From Cryptomeria japonica (lineage: Eukaryota; Streptophyta; Pinopsida; Cupressales; Cupressaceae): a stretch of 64,000 bases of DNA. Where the stretch lies: contig NC_081414.1 of NCBI RefSeq assembly GCF_030272615.1, positions 910,351,009 to 910,415,008 on the forward strand, written 5' to 3'. Position 1 is the stretch's first letter. Every line of letters begins with the position of its first letter. The notes under the pieces are model-generated. The model saw only the letters and a program-made list of their open reading frames with translations. It was not told where the DNA came from and made no database searches. Positions 51,303-62,333 of the stretch are shown one piece after another. The translations under genes were made by a program, and so were the position numbers.

Positions 51303-52973
51303 TGTAGCGTCATAAATTGTACGCACTTGCTAAAGTAGTAAAATTTCACACCTATTTTAGCACCCGCCTTGGCGCAGTTTGCATTTTGCATTGCATTTCC
51401 CCTTTAGCACTTAATTAATCAAATTAATTAGGTCTAAGGTCCTATTTCATCATCCTCCACATCATAAAGGTGGGCCCTTTCATTAAAGTGTGCCCCTTTT
51501 CATTTTATTCCTCCAATACATCATCTAATCAAAAACCCTAATTAGGCCTTCTTTTGAACTTGGGGGCTTGATTTCGGGGGTCAAAACATCTCAAAATCAC
51601 CTGTAACTTCGGGATTCTCTCTAAAATCATCATATCCGACGGCCCTGAAAATTTGGTGAAAAGTTGCCGGGACCATGGCGCCCAGAGTGCACACGGTCTC
51701 GGACATTTTTCCCAAAATTTTAGGAGCACGATCCAATCATAAAATAAAGCTTAACCCCAAGAAATTGGCGGGATATTCAATCTCTAGGTTGGCCAAAAGT
51801 TGGAATTAAGACCTAGGGTTTCATACATAAGAGCTCTCTTTCTTCATTGGAAAGGATTCGAATTTTGTTTTCAGGAACCTCATATGCAGCGAAAGAGTAG
51901 ATCTTTGAAGACTTCAGCAACTCTCAACATTCATCCTCCAAGCATTCATCAAATCCATTCATTCACTTAGGGCTTTGAAGGCATTGAAGAGCAATAAGGG
52001 ATCACCGACTGAAGATTGGCTTGTACCCCTCCCTTGGGGTTGGGTATGATTTCATGTTGTTTTCATGTCTTTGCATAGGCCTCATTATGTCACTTGCATT
52101 GATGCTTTAGATCATTTGGCATCTTGATTTGGAGCATTTACATTGTCATTTACAAGCAATTAGGGTTTACTTTCTAGGTTGCTCTAGTTTGCTTACTTGC
52201 ATTTTAGATCTTGCACACACACAAGGTCTGCACACACACTAATTTTACAATACAACTTGGCTATTCGTGGAGGTGGAAATCACTAAAGCGGGGGTTTGAC
52301 TAAGGCAAAACCTTATATAGCCGCCCAAACACCTTTTCAGATATAAGTGCAGATTTCGGGACTCAGACGACGCCGCAAGTTGCAGATCCAAAAGAAGCAG
52401 ACGGAGACTGAACCATATACCAAGTTTCAGAGTAGAAGACCAGGACAGGGGTGTGGGGCGCCTTGGTCCTGCCAGGACAGGGGCGCTAGGCACCCTGGTC
52501 CCTGGGACAGGGGCGCTGGGCGCCTTGGTCCTCCTAATAGACAGCAAGTCTTGGCAGTTCTGACAGTTTTCCAGGTTGCAAAGTGGCAATTTCAGGTGCA
52601 GTTTCAGGTGCAGAATCAGGACAGTGGTGCCCGCGCCCCCGTCCTGAACATTTTCACTTAGATTTTGACTCTGGGTATGCATCTGCATTCTTGTCTTGTC
52701 CTTATGTTTGCAGCTTTCCATTGTTTAAGTTCAATTCTGCAATCTTGTTATTAGTTCATACTTACATTTTGGGGTTAGGAATTGAACTTGCATAATCTTA
52801 CCTTTCAATTACAACAAAGGAATAGAAACCCTAATAGGTAGCCCATGGCTCTCTCTTTCACCAAAAAGAAGTAGCCAATTGTGCGATACCTCTAGGCTCT
52901 TTCGTATTCCGTAATGTGTGTCATAAGGTAGGATTAGGACATGTTAGCCTAGTCTCGCTTTTTCCCCCACACA
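51303..52973 (+). repeat. 5' LTR of the younger Tat element (~1.67 kb)
   Basis: It begins TGTAGCGTCATAAATTG and ends CCCACACA, and is repeated from 62334. It contains one GGGACCATGGCGCCC motif near 51670 and three 27-bp GGACAGGGG...TGGTCC units at 52443-52531. It drives and terminates transcription of the element. Open frames inside it (51538-51729, 52245-52795) occur in both LTRs and are not genes. Confidence 0.93.
52443..52531 (+). repeat. Three 27-bp imperfect inverted repeats in the LTR
   Basis: Units at 52443, 52475 and 52505, each GGACAGGGG, a GC-rich centre often with GGCGCC, and (C/T)TGGTCC. The same three units occur in the 3' LTR (63470-63566). The decayed LTR at 37463 has related GGACAAGGG...TTGTCC units at about 38438, 38499 and 38613. 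Confidence 0.8.
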
Positions 52974-52976
52974 TTT

Positions 52977-52993
52977 TGGTGAACCCGACGTGA
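52977..52993 (+). promoter_or_regulatory. Primer-binding site of the younger Tat element
   Basis: TGGTGAACCCGACGTGA starts three bases after the LTR end and begins with TGG, the complement of the tRNA CCA end. I do not assign the tRNA. Confidence 0.65.
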
Positions 52994-53170
52994 AATGAAT
53001 TATTTCTTTCTCTCGCATTGCATTTGTTAGATCTAGATCTAGATTTAGTGTGTTTCATTTAAGTTTCATTTTCAAAAAAAAAAAAAAGAAGAAAAAGAAA
53101 AAAAAAAGAGAGTGTGTTTCTTTGTTTCTTTGCATTGTGTGTCTAAGTTTTATGCAACTTTTATTTCAAA
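52994..53170 (+). other. Short leader with A-rich purine tract
   Basis: Only ~180 bp separate the primer-binding site from the first ATG. The leader contains an almost pure A run with interspersed G (about 53073-53112). There is no room for a gag gene. Confidence 0.75.
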
Positions 53171-55660
53171 ATGTCGGATTTTTATTTGCAAGATGTTCAT
53201 ATTTATGATGATGTATGCAATTATGCCGATTATGAGTATAGCCAAGATGAATTAGATGAAGCTTTAGATGAGTTTCTGAATCCTAAAGAGGCCAAACCTT
53301 CATTTTACCAAAAACTCATAAACCTTGTTACTATGCCATTTCGTTGTGATGAGAAAGATAAGTTGAATGATTCCTCTCAAGGGTACATTCCTATCAACTC
53401 TTCCACTGAATCTAGTAACATGGTTGTTTTCAATAATCCCCTCTATGAGGAGATGTCTCCTTTTGAATCAAAAGATAAACCTTTTAATAGATATGATCAT
53501 GCTTTGTTGGATGATGCTCTTGATGACTTTGTGGCTTTATCAAAATCTCTAAACAAGAACAAAACTTCTAAATTAGTTAACATGATAAACCTGAATGAGC
53601 ATAATAAGCCTCTCTTTGAAGTCCAAGGTGCTTGTCCTTCTGCCACCTTTCAAGTTCCTAAATCACCTCTCCTTACTATCCAAGGGGGGTATGATTCCTT
53701 TCTTACTCCAAATAAACCTATCATCACTGTGCAAGGAAGAAAACCTATAAGTCCTTATAATTATGCCAAGCAATTAACTAGAGAGAGTTATCATGCGGTT
53801 GCCCATACTTATCATACTAGAAATAATAGGCAGCCTAATCCTCCTCCGGTTACTCCAGTTTCTCTTCCTAATCCTCGACCAATTCTTCCACAAGCTCCAC
53901 GTATTTCACAAGTTCTTAGTAAGGAATATGATCTCATAGAACAACTTAAAGCTACCCCTGCTAAGATATCCCTTTGGGATTTGATTCAAACTTCTTCTGC
54001 TCATCATGGAATGTTACAAGACGCTTTGAAAGATTTGAATGTTCCTCCACCGAATACATCTAGTAATATAGTGTCTTTGGTTAACTCTGTGATGAATCCT
54101 AAAGCTCATATTGTGTTTACTCAAGATGAGTTGCCCACTAGTGAAATTCAACATCAATATGATCCCTTGATTATTGTGGTTATCATAAATGATACTGCTA
54201 TAAGAGGAACACTAGTAGATAATGGCTCTGGTCTTAATGTGTGTAGCATTAATCTTTTGCATAAGATGAATGTGGATACATCCCTAATTGAGCCTGACTC
54301 TCGTCCTATTCGAGGCTTTGATAATGTGGCTAAAACTTCATTAGGTACTATCACCTTACCCGTCATAGTGGGGCCTGTTACTTTGCCTACTCCTATCCAT
54401 GTTATGTCGGGAAATCTAACATACAACTTGCTATTAGGGAGACCTTGGATTCATAGTATGCAAGCGGTCCCCTCTACATTGCATAGACAAGTTAAATTTA
54501 TTTATAATAATAAGACATATACCTTGATAGGTGATACTAATTTCCAAGCTTGTTTACAAACGTCTACTTCCAAAGGGGGTTCTTCTAAGCCTTCCTCGTC
54601 TAGCGATGACTCTTTAAACAAGATACTTATCGATGAATCATCGCTCTCTGATGATCAAAATTCTTTGTATAAGTTTGGAGCTCCCGAAGAAGATTCTTCT
54701 TGACTTGAATCTACACATAAGAAGGATTTTGATCCTGAGAAGGTTCTCGCAGAAGACGATTGGGGATCTCTTGATTTTAATCCCACCTTTGTAGGTGAAT
54801 ATAAGGTTCCTTCTAGAGAGCTTAAAGCTGAAAAGAAGGAAGAAGCTAAAAATCAATCAACATTACCTGAGCCTATGAGCAATAACTTCGTGGCCGCTTC
54901 TCAAACTTCTTCTCCTCACACTTCCAATTTTGAAGGGTTTGATTCTTTGTCTTATGAAAAACCACCTTCTCTTTTTGAAATGGCTGATCGTTGTGGTCAC
55001 GGTTTTCGTATTCTAGCTAAGCATGGGTATAATGGAAATGGCTATGGCACTCACGAACAAGGAATAAAGGTTCCTCTAGAGAATAATCTTTATGATTATG
55101 CCTTTGGACTTGGTTATAATCCCTGCAAGCGCACTAAAGCTTCTAGAAGACCATGTATTAGTGTTAATGTTATTTCTACATCTCTACCAATGAGACACCC
55201 TGAGTATATTGATGCTTCATATGCTTGTGCTTTGGATGTTTTTCCTACCGATGATGCTTTAGCTGAGTTTTTAGGAGCACATGATACTCTTCCTCGTTAT
55301 CATCACAATAGGGGATTCCCTTATTGTTTGAACACTGAAGCCTATTTTGGAAAAGAGACTGATAACGATGAGATTGTGAAAGAATTTCCTCAGTTAAAGG
55401 ATACTCCTCAACAAAGTAATCTTCTTATAAGCGACACCATTGATGTTAAGATGGATTCTGGCAATGAAGAAAAAGTTATTAAAATTGGAAAATGTCTGGA
55501 CGAAGAGGAACAAAAACAATATGAAGATTTATTGCGTGAATTCCCTGAGATCTTTGCTTGGACATATTCTGACATGCCTGGTATAGATCCTAAGATTGTC
55601 ACTCATAATATTGTCTTAGTTCCTGATGCTAAGCCTGTGAAACAAAAGATTCGAAAAAAG
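53171..55660 (+). pseudogene. N-terminal region, aspartic protease and G-patch of the younger Tat element
   Basis: One frame from ATG 53171, with a TGA at 54701-54703 that reads as CGA to TGA. Residues 1-240 are acidic and then proline-rich (QPNPPPVTPVSLPNPRP) and do not look like a gag capsid; no CCHC knuckle. The protease linker (EQLKATPAKISLWDLI) leads to the catalytic DNGSG at about residue 350 and LLGRPWIHSMQAVPSTLH. After the stop, the same frame gives the G-patch (HGFRILAKHGYNGNGYGTHE) at about 55000-55120 and EIFAWTYSDMPGIDP before RT. The polyprotein would be cleaved by this protease; a G-patch between protease and RT is known in some Ty3/gypsy and retroviral proteins. Confidence 0.85.
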
Positions 55661-56960
55661 AATCCTAAGGTGGCTTTGCTTGTTAAGGCTGAGATTGAAA
55701 AATTATTGGAGGCTGGATTTATCCGTCCTATTGATTATTCCCCATGGATTTCAAATATTGTCGCTGTGGCTAAATCAGATAATAAAATAAGAATGTGTAC
55801 TGACTTTCAAGATTTAAATAAAGCTTCTTTGAAAGATGATTTTCCCCTCCCAAACATTGACATGATAGTTGATTCTACAACAGGACATGCTTTATTATCC
55901 TTCATGGATGGTTTTTCAGGATACAATCAAATTTTCATTAATCCTCAAGATCAATTCTAAACTGCTTTCACCACTCCTTGGGGTACGTTTTGTTGGGTAA
56001 TGATGCCTTTTGGACTTAAAAACGCCGGCGCAACTTATCAACGAGCGATGACCCTTAACTTTCATGATTACATGCATAAGATTTTAGAAGATTATGTTGA
56101 TGATGTTTTAGCCAAATCCATTCTCCGCATAGATCACATTAAGATCCTTCGTCAAATCTTTGAAAGGATTCGTAAATATCACATGGGCTTGAATCCCCGA
56201 AAATGTGTTTTTGGTGTGGATAGTGGAAAACTATTAGGATTCATAGTTTCGCATCGTGGGATTGAGGTGGATACTAAGAAAATAGATGCTATTGTCAACA
56301 TGCCACCTCCTAGAAATGTGTCTCAACTCAAAAGCTTACAAGGAAAGATTCAAGCTATTCGTAGGTTTGTATCTCAACTTGCAGATCGTACTTTTCCTTT
56401 TACTCAACTTCTCAAAAAGAATATCACTTTTCAATGGAATGAAGATTGTCAGCAAGCATTTGAAGATTTAAAAGTGTATTTGGCTAATCCTCCTATTCTT
56501 CAACCTGCCGAACCTTCTAAACCCTTTCTTCTTTATACAACTGCTTCCTCTCATGCTCTTGCAGCATTATTGGCACAACATGATAAAGATGGTAAGGAGT
56601 GTCTGGTTTATTATATAAATCGTACCTTACTCGATTATGAGACCCGATATTCTGCGATAGAAAGACAATGCTTGGCCTTGGTGTTTGTGACTCAGAAATT
56701 GAGACATTATCTTTTAAATTCAGAAGTCCACGTCATGGTAAAGTTTGATCCGTTGAAGCATCTTTTCTCTAAAACTGATTTATCAGGACGCCTAGCTAAG
56801 TGGGTTATGATGTTAACTGAATTTGACCTTAAATGTGTTTCACAAAGAGCAATTAAAGGGCAAGCGTTGACCGATCACCTAGTTGAGGCCCCTTCACCTT
56901 TCTCCTTCCCTAACCCTGAGTCTTTTCCTGACGACTTCATCCTTTGTACAGAGAAAGATG
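55661..56960 (+). pseudogene. Reverse transcriptase and RNase H of the younger Tat element
   Basis: Same frame as the protease. Motifs: ALLVKAEIEKLLEAGFIRP, RMCTDFQDLNKAS, FSGYNQIF, then TAA at 55958-55960 where related proteins have lysine, MPFGLKNAGATYQRAM, the catalytic YVDD at 56093-56104, NPRKCVFGV and LLGFIVSHRGIEVD. RNase H follows with PFLLYTTAS and YSAIERQCLAL. All catalytic residues look intact apart from the single stop. Confidence 0.92.
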
Positions 56961-58718
56961 AAACTTGGGAGTTATACTTTGATGGCTCTAAGTGTTGTAC
57001 GGGATCGGGGGCAGGTGTTGTTCTGATTTCTCCTACAAAGAAGTCCATTCCCTTATCTTATCGTCTCAATTTCCTATGTACCAATAACATTGCTGAATAT
57101 GAGGCTCTTATAGTAGGAATAAAGGCAGCCTTAGCTTTGAATATAAAACACACATATTTTTGGAGATTCTCAACTAATTATAAGACAAGTAACAGGACTG
57201 TATCAAGCGAAACAAGACAAATTATCACAATATAAAGACCTTGCTATCTCTTTATTACAAAAATTTGATTCTTACACCATGGAACCTGTTCCTCGAAAAG
57301 ATAATCGACATGCGGACGCAATGGCATTTGTGGCTTCTTTGGTATCTTTAGAGGACCCTATGGTTGATCTTAAATTTGTTATTCACAACCTTATTTCTCC
57401 AGCTATTGTAGATGATTCTAGCTTGGTGACATGTTGTGACTTTATAGACTCAGATGAATGGTATTCGCATATCGTAAGATACTTGACCGATGGTACCTTT
57501 CCTGATTCCGCCAATAGGAACACTAGGGCTAGAATTCGCAAGCTGTCCACTAGATATATCATTCTTTCTAATGTTCTTTACCGAAGGGGTTATAACGGTC
57601 TTCTCCTTCATTGTCTTAACAAATCAGAAATCCCTATTGCTCTTGAAGAGGCGCATTCAAGTGCCTGTGGGGGGCATTTTGGAGGCAAATCCTTGGTTCA
57701 AAGGTTGCTCCGTATGGGATATTATTGGCAAACTATGCAGCAGGATTCTTTTTCATTTGTTATGAAATGTCATCAATGTCAACAATACAATAATTTGATT
57801 CATGCTCCTGCCCAAGAACTTCGTTCTCATGTAGCTTCTTGGCCTTTCTCTGCATGGGGGCTGGATCTTATCGGTAAAATCTCTCCTCCTTCATCTCAAG
57901 GACATACTTTCATTATAACCGCAACAAATTACTTTACAAAATGGGTAGAAGCTATTCCCCTTCGCTCTACTACTGCTGAAGTGATTTGTCGATTTCTTCT
58001 AGAAAACATTATTTCTCGATTTGGGATACCTTCCACTATAATCTCTGATAATGGGACATCATTTAAGAACAAGGACGTGAAGAAATTCCTGGAGAAGTAT
58101 CATATCAAACATCGATTTTCTACACCATACTATCCTCAATCAAATGGTCAAGCCGAATCATCCAATAAGATAATTGAACAAATTCTTCATAAAACTGTGA
58201 ATAAGCATGGTAAGGATTGGAATACTCAGCTGATCTATGCTCTTTGGGCCTACCGAATGAGTGTACGAATTGCTACCGGAACTACACCTTATAATCTTGT
58301 TTATGGTGCTGATGCTATTATGCCTTTAGAATTAGAGATTCCATCACTTAGAGTTTCTCTCAAAGGTATAGTAGATGATGACGCTTATAGAGAACAAAGA
58401 CTTCAACAACTTGAGATGCTTGATGAACAGTGTATAAATGCTCTTGAGCATATTCAAGCGTATCACAAAACTCTACAACGAAGCTATAATGATAAGGTTA
58501 TTCAACATTCCTTCTCAGTGGGTGACTTAGTGCTCTATGAGAATCAGCGCAATGTGAATGCCTTACCTGAAGAAAAGGGAAAATTTAGTCCTAATTGGCT
58601 TGGACCGTATATCGTTATTGAAGATTATGGATCAGGTGCTTATAAAATAGTGGGTGTAGATGGTACATCTCTTAAAGACCCTATAAACGCTATGCACTTG
58701 CGTAGATACTATGCTTAA
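56961..58718 (+). pseudogene. Archaeal-type RNase H and integrase of the younger Tat element
   Basis: The aRNH starts WELYFDGSKCCTGSGAG, then NIAEYEAL; a one-base change near 57149-57153 shifts the frame, after which IFGDSQL and DNRHADAMA complete the fold. The H2C2 finger (EEAHSSACGGHFGG, CHQCQQY) precedes the integrase core with GLDLIG, SDNGTSF and GQAESSNK as the D, D and E motifs. The C-terminus has GDLVLYENQ and NWLGPYIVI and ends MHLRRYYA, TAA at 58716-58718. Frame open for 479 codons. No chromodomain. Confidence 0.92.
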
Positions 58719-59312
58719 TTCCTCATTCCTTATCATTCATCTATTTCCTTTCTCACTTCTTCAAAATTGGATAATATATTAGCATATCTTTGTTAGAGCA
58801 AATAGAATTAAATGATGTTTTGTTTAATCTATATTGCTTCGTTCCTGACAAGCGTGTTTCTTTACTTTATGGTTTGTCTTGAATTCATTTATGTAAATTG
58901 CAAAAGATTTACATTTTTCATTATATACAATGTCTTTATGTGTTAAGTTGAATCGTGTCATGTTGTGTTTAAATTAAAATTAAATCACATTAGTTATATG
59001 ATTCTTAGGCTTAACACATATTTTCTTCCCTATCATCAATGTAATACTTGATCAAATATTTTAATTAAGTCACACGTGTATCAATTTAATCATGGAGCAT
59101 TGAGAAATCAATCACATGGAAATTAAATTCAGAACATACATATAAATCTACCAAATGTGTTAGCTTTAATCAAAGCAAAATATATACATTGTTTTAGGCA
59201 TTAAAGATAACATGTTTGAGACAAAGAAGCATGTATATATATATATATGTGGATCAATATACAAAGGTAGGTCACTATACATCCAAAATGTGACCTACCC
59301 TACATCATAAGA
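58719..59312. other. Spacer between pol and the antisense PMD gene
   Basis: About 600 bp of AT-rich sequence between two convergent genes. A (TA)n run lies at about 59231-59249. No other feature seen; the two 3' ends probably lie here. Confidence 0.6.
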
Positions 59313-61750
59313 TCATCTCCTATCCCTAGGGTTGGTGGCTGGAGAGTGACGACTAGAGGCTCCCTCCCGATCCGACCGTGCAGGTGGACCCATAGGGGTA
59401 TATCGTGATATAGATCGTGAGTGATTCCGAGAGGAACTCCTACGATCCCTATCCATAAGGATCGTGCGATACGAGGTAGCCTCGGCCTGAGCTGCTACTA
59501 GGTCACGTTGTGCCCGCTGAAGGTCCTCTGATAGAGCTCGCTCTCTCTCCCTCCATATCTCTACCTGTACTCGAAATGGGGAAAACAAATCATCATGCCG
59601 AACCGTGTTCCCTTGAGGTCTATAAGCAACCTGTGAGGAACTAGGGATCTGCGCCGTCGTGGAGATATCTGTCACTGCTTCCTGGATCAGAGAATGCCAC
59701 TCCTGCACATTAGCTATAGCAGTAGAACAAATCATGTATTAGTACCATTTTATATCATCAAAACATCAATCAATCAATATAAACCTACTATACCTGGATC
59801 TCCCTCACGCCAGTAGGGATCGTGATATGGTAGCATCTGTGACTGGGAACTACTAGGCTCCCCACACTCGAATGATCTATGCGCGATGGGTACAGGTCTT
59901 CGTATCGCCTCGTGTTCCCCCTTTTGGGGAATAACGGGAGGATCTAAGGCTATGGTATCATCTCTTGAATGATGGGGAGCTGCATCTAACTCCTCCTCCT
60001 CGTCATCCTCATCCTCATCCGCATCCTCGTTCTCCTCATCATCATCTCTATCTGTGTCATCTTCCTCTCCTTCCTCCTCCTCGGCACTAGGCTGATCTCC
60101 TATGGGTGGATCAGGCCCTCCTACCTCCTCATGACCCTCTCCCTCCTCAGACTCCTCTGATCTGGATCCCTGATCCTCATCTTGGTCTCCATGTCTCCAT
60201 GGACTCGGATGGCCTGTCGGATGATCTGGTGGAAAGATAGGCCCTGGGTATGTTCTCACAAACCATGAGAGATACCTGCGCTGTGCTCCGGGGTCTGCAG
60301 CATAATCAGTGAGCACATCCTGGTCGGACCCCTCTATATCTGTGATCTCGATATCATCTATCGTGGGTCTCGCTACTGCTCTGGGTCTGGGAAGGACTCG
60401 TGAGTGTCGAGTATAGATGGGCACATCGGCTGGAACACACTGCTCTAGCCCAAACTGCCTCCGTACTCGGTCAAAGTAGAATGGGACTATGATGTGTGGA
60501 TATCGCCCTCTCAGTAGGCGGTTCCTCTGTAAGCATGCTAACTATCTCTCCATCCCATCCCATCCCATCTGTGCATCCGCAGATATGGTCTCCATACAGT
60601 CACCTCAGCTGTCAATCTGTCAAATGTCACTCTCCAATACAGTAGATCTTCAAATCTCCACTCGCTGGTAAGTGGATAAGCAAATACCCTAGGTCGCTTG
60701 CTAGCCGCACTCATCGGATAGCCGACAGGCTTGGTGCATGTAAAGTGCTCAAATATCCACACCTGCAGAAGTGTGCATGTCATCAAGTTGCAACCCTGTC
60801 CGAAAACATACTCCTCGAGGTCGTGATAGAGATGTGCAAGCATACTCTGACCCCAGGTGTATACTCTCCTATGTCTCTCCATAGCCTTGATGCACCATGT
60901 GAGACCCCCATGCATGTGTGTACCTTGCCCATTAGGGCAGACAACTAGTGCAATGATGGCTATCATAAGACGTCTCATGAGGGGCACCTCTCCTGTAAGA
61001 TGTAAGAGCCAGCTGACCATGATACGACCTCTCATCTCACTCGACATGAATCTCCCTATGTAGTATACCTACTCCCTCTGATGATCCTCTGCTGACCGAT
61101 CGATCGCATATGTCACGGTAGCTCCTTTGATCGATAGGCGAAGAATGCGGTACACATCCTCAAGTGTCACTGTCATCTCCCCTACTGGAAGCTGGAATGT
61201 GCATGTGTCAAGATCCCATTGCTCCATGAGTGCCATCAGCATCGCAGGATGAAATCGAATGGCCAGCATAAGAATCATAGACCACAAACCTACTATAGAC
61301 AATGTATCTCTCTCTGCCTGAGTCAGCCGAGGAATCTGATCTCGCAAACTACGAAGAATCTGCCGCGCCGTGTGCTCTCTCATGTATGGGAGACCCTGCA
61401 ACACAAAAACATCAATGTAATCAGTAATTAATCATCAAAATCATCTATGCCAAATACGCAAACTGACGAACATCGAAAGTTGACCCCTGCCAAGTCCTGA
61501 TTGGGACCATGGCGCCCTGAGGAGACCATGGTGCCCTAAAGGGACCATGGTGCCCTGGTGGGACCATGGCGCCCTGGGTGGGACCCAGGGTCAGATTCCG
61601 GGGCCCGCTTTCGATCACAAAAAATTTGAGTCAACAGAAATGCAGAAAGTCAAAGTTCAGTCAACTTACCTCGTCCAGTGGCTCGTCATCGATCACGACC
61701 TGTCACATGATCTCAATCCTCGTGGGACGCTCCGGTCATCGTGAAGGCAT
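59313..61750 (-). pseudogene. Antisense spliced PMD gene of the younger Tat element
   Basis: Three exons on the minus strand: 61750-61670, 61395-59794 and 59713-59313, with GTAAGT/GCAG and GTATAG/ATAG ends. The PMD (DTCTFQLPVGEMTVTLEDVY and TVWRPYLRMHRW) is followed by a region with LLRGRYPHIIVPFYFDRVRRQ, an acidic tract (DEDEDDEEEELD) and a coiled coil (QVEIWRERERALSEDLQRAQ), ending SPATNPRDRR. Breaks: two TGA (CGA type) in exon 1, TAG at 61071-61069, one extra GGGAT unit near 60555 that shifts the frame, and a TAG just after it. Exon structure and domain order parallel the PMD gene at 42090-44904. The host family (MAIN, MAIL1) is nuclear and linked to transposon silencing; the function here is unknown. 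The copy is only lightly damaged. Confidence 0.85.
61503..61578. repeat. 19-bp minisatellite (GGGACCATGGYGCCCT) in intron 1 of the PMD gene
   Basis: Four units at 61503, 61522, 61541 and 61560, period 19, centred on ACCATGG and GGCGCC/GGTGCC. The same GGGACCATGGYGCCC text occurs once in each LTR (about 51670 and 62699). Confidence 0.88.
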
Positions 61751-62318
61751 GATGATGGCTATTTGGGCTCCACTGCAATGAACAATACTCAGAATCAACA
61801 AAGTGACAAATGCAATAGTCACTTTCAAGGTATATACTTTCACTCCTTTACCTTTACTTTCAAAACCCTAATTTTCCCTGAATCACTCATTTCATCATAA
61901 CTTGAGTTTGGGAGATGCGATTTTTGAACCGTTTGTTGCGTAGGAATCATATTTTCATTCCCTTACTCCCTTGATGTTCCAAAATGTGCTCTGATGAAGC
62001 CTTTGTAGTGAACATCTCTCATCAATAATCATTCACACAATTTGTTGTAAGTAAACATGCTACCCTGTTTCACCTCCCTAATAAGGAAGCCGAAACAGGG
62101 GGGGCATATAGCTACTCGCAAATTTCATCACTTTCCTTAGTAAGCATTAGGTGATTTTTGCGATCTAACGTGTGTTTTGTAGGGTGCGGTTCCTAACTGT
62201 GTACTGCAGATACCGCTGGGGGCTTCGTTCGACGGACTTATGGATATATCCTTTTTCAAATAATGTTTACTTTACTGTACTTTAGCTTGCATATGCACAT
62301 AGTACTCATATGACCGCT
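61751..62318. other. Non-coding region between antisense PMD start and polypurine tract
   Basis: About 570 bp that should contain the promoter of the antisense PMD gene. On the minus strand no certain TATA box was found. A short inverted block TCCCTAATAAGGAAGCCGAAACAGGGGGGG lies near 62080, close to an earlier CTGTTTCACC, and could pair with it. Confidence 0.5.
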
Positions 62319-62333
62319 AAAGTGGGGGTTAAA
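62319..62333 (+). promoter_or_regulatory. Polypurine tract of the younger Tat element
   Basis: AAAGTGGGGG followed by TTAAA, directly before the 3' LTR start TGTAGC. It fixes the plus orientation of the element. Confidence 0.85.

Noticed and set aside
51538-51729. 63-codon minus-strand frame present in both LTRs (also 62569-62760)
   Set aside because: It recurs because the LTR is duplicated; no family resemblance and it lies across the LTR control region.
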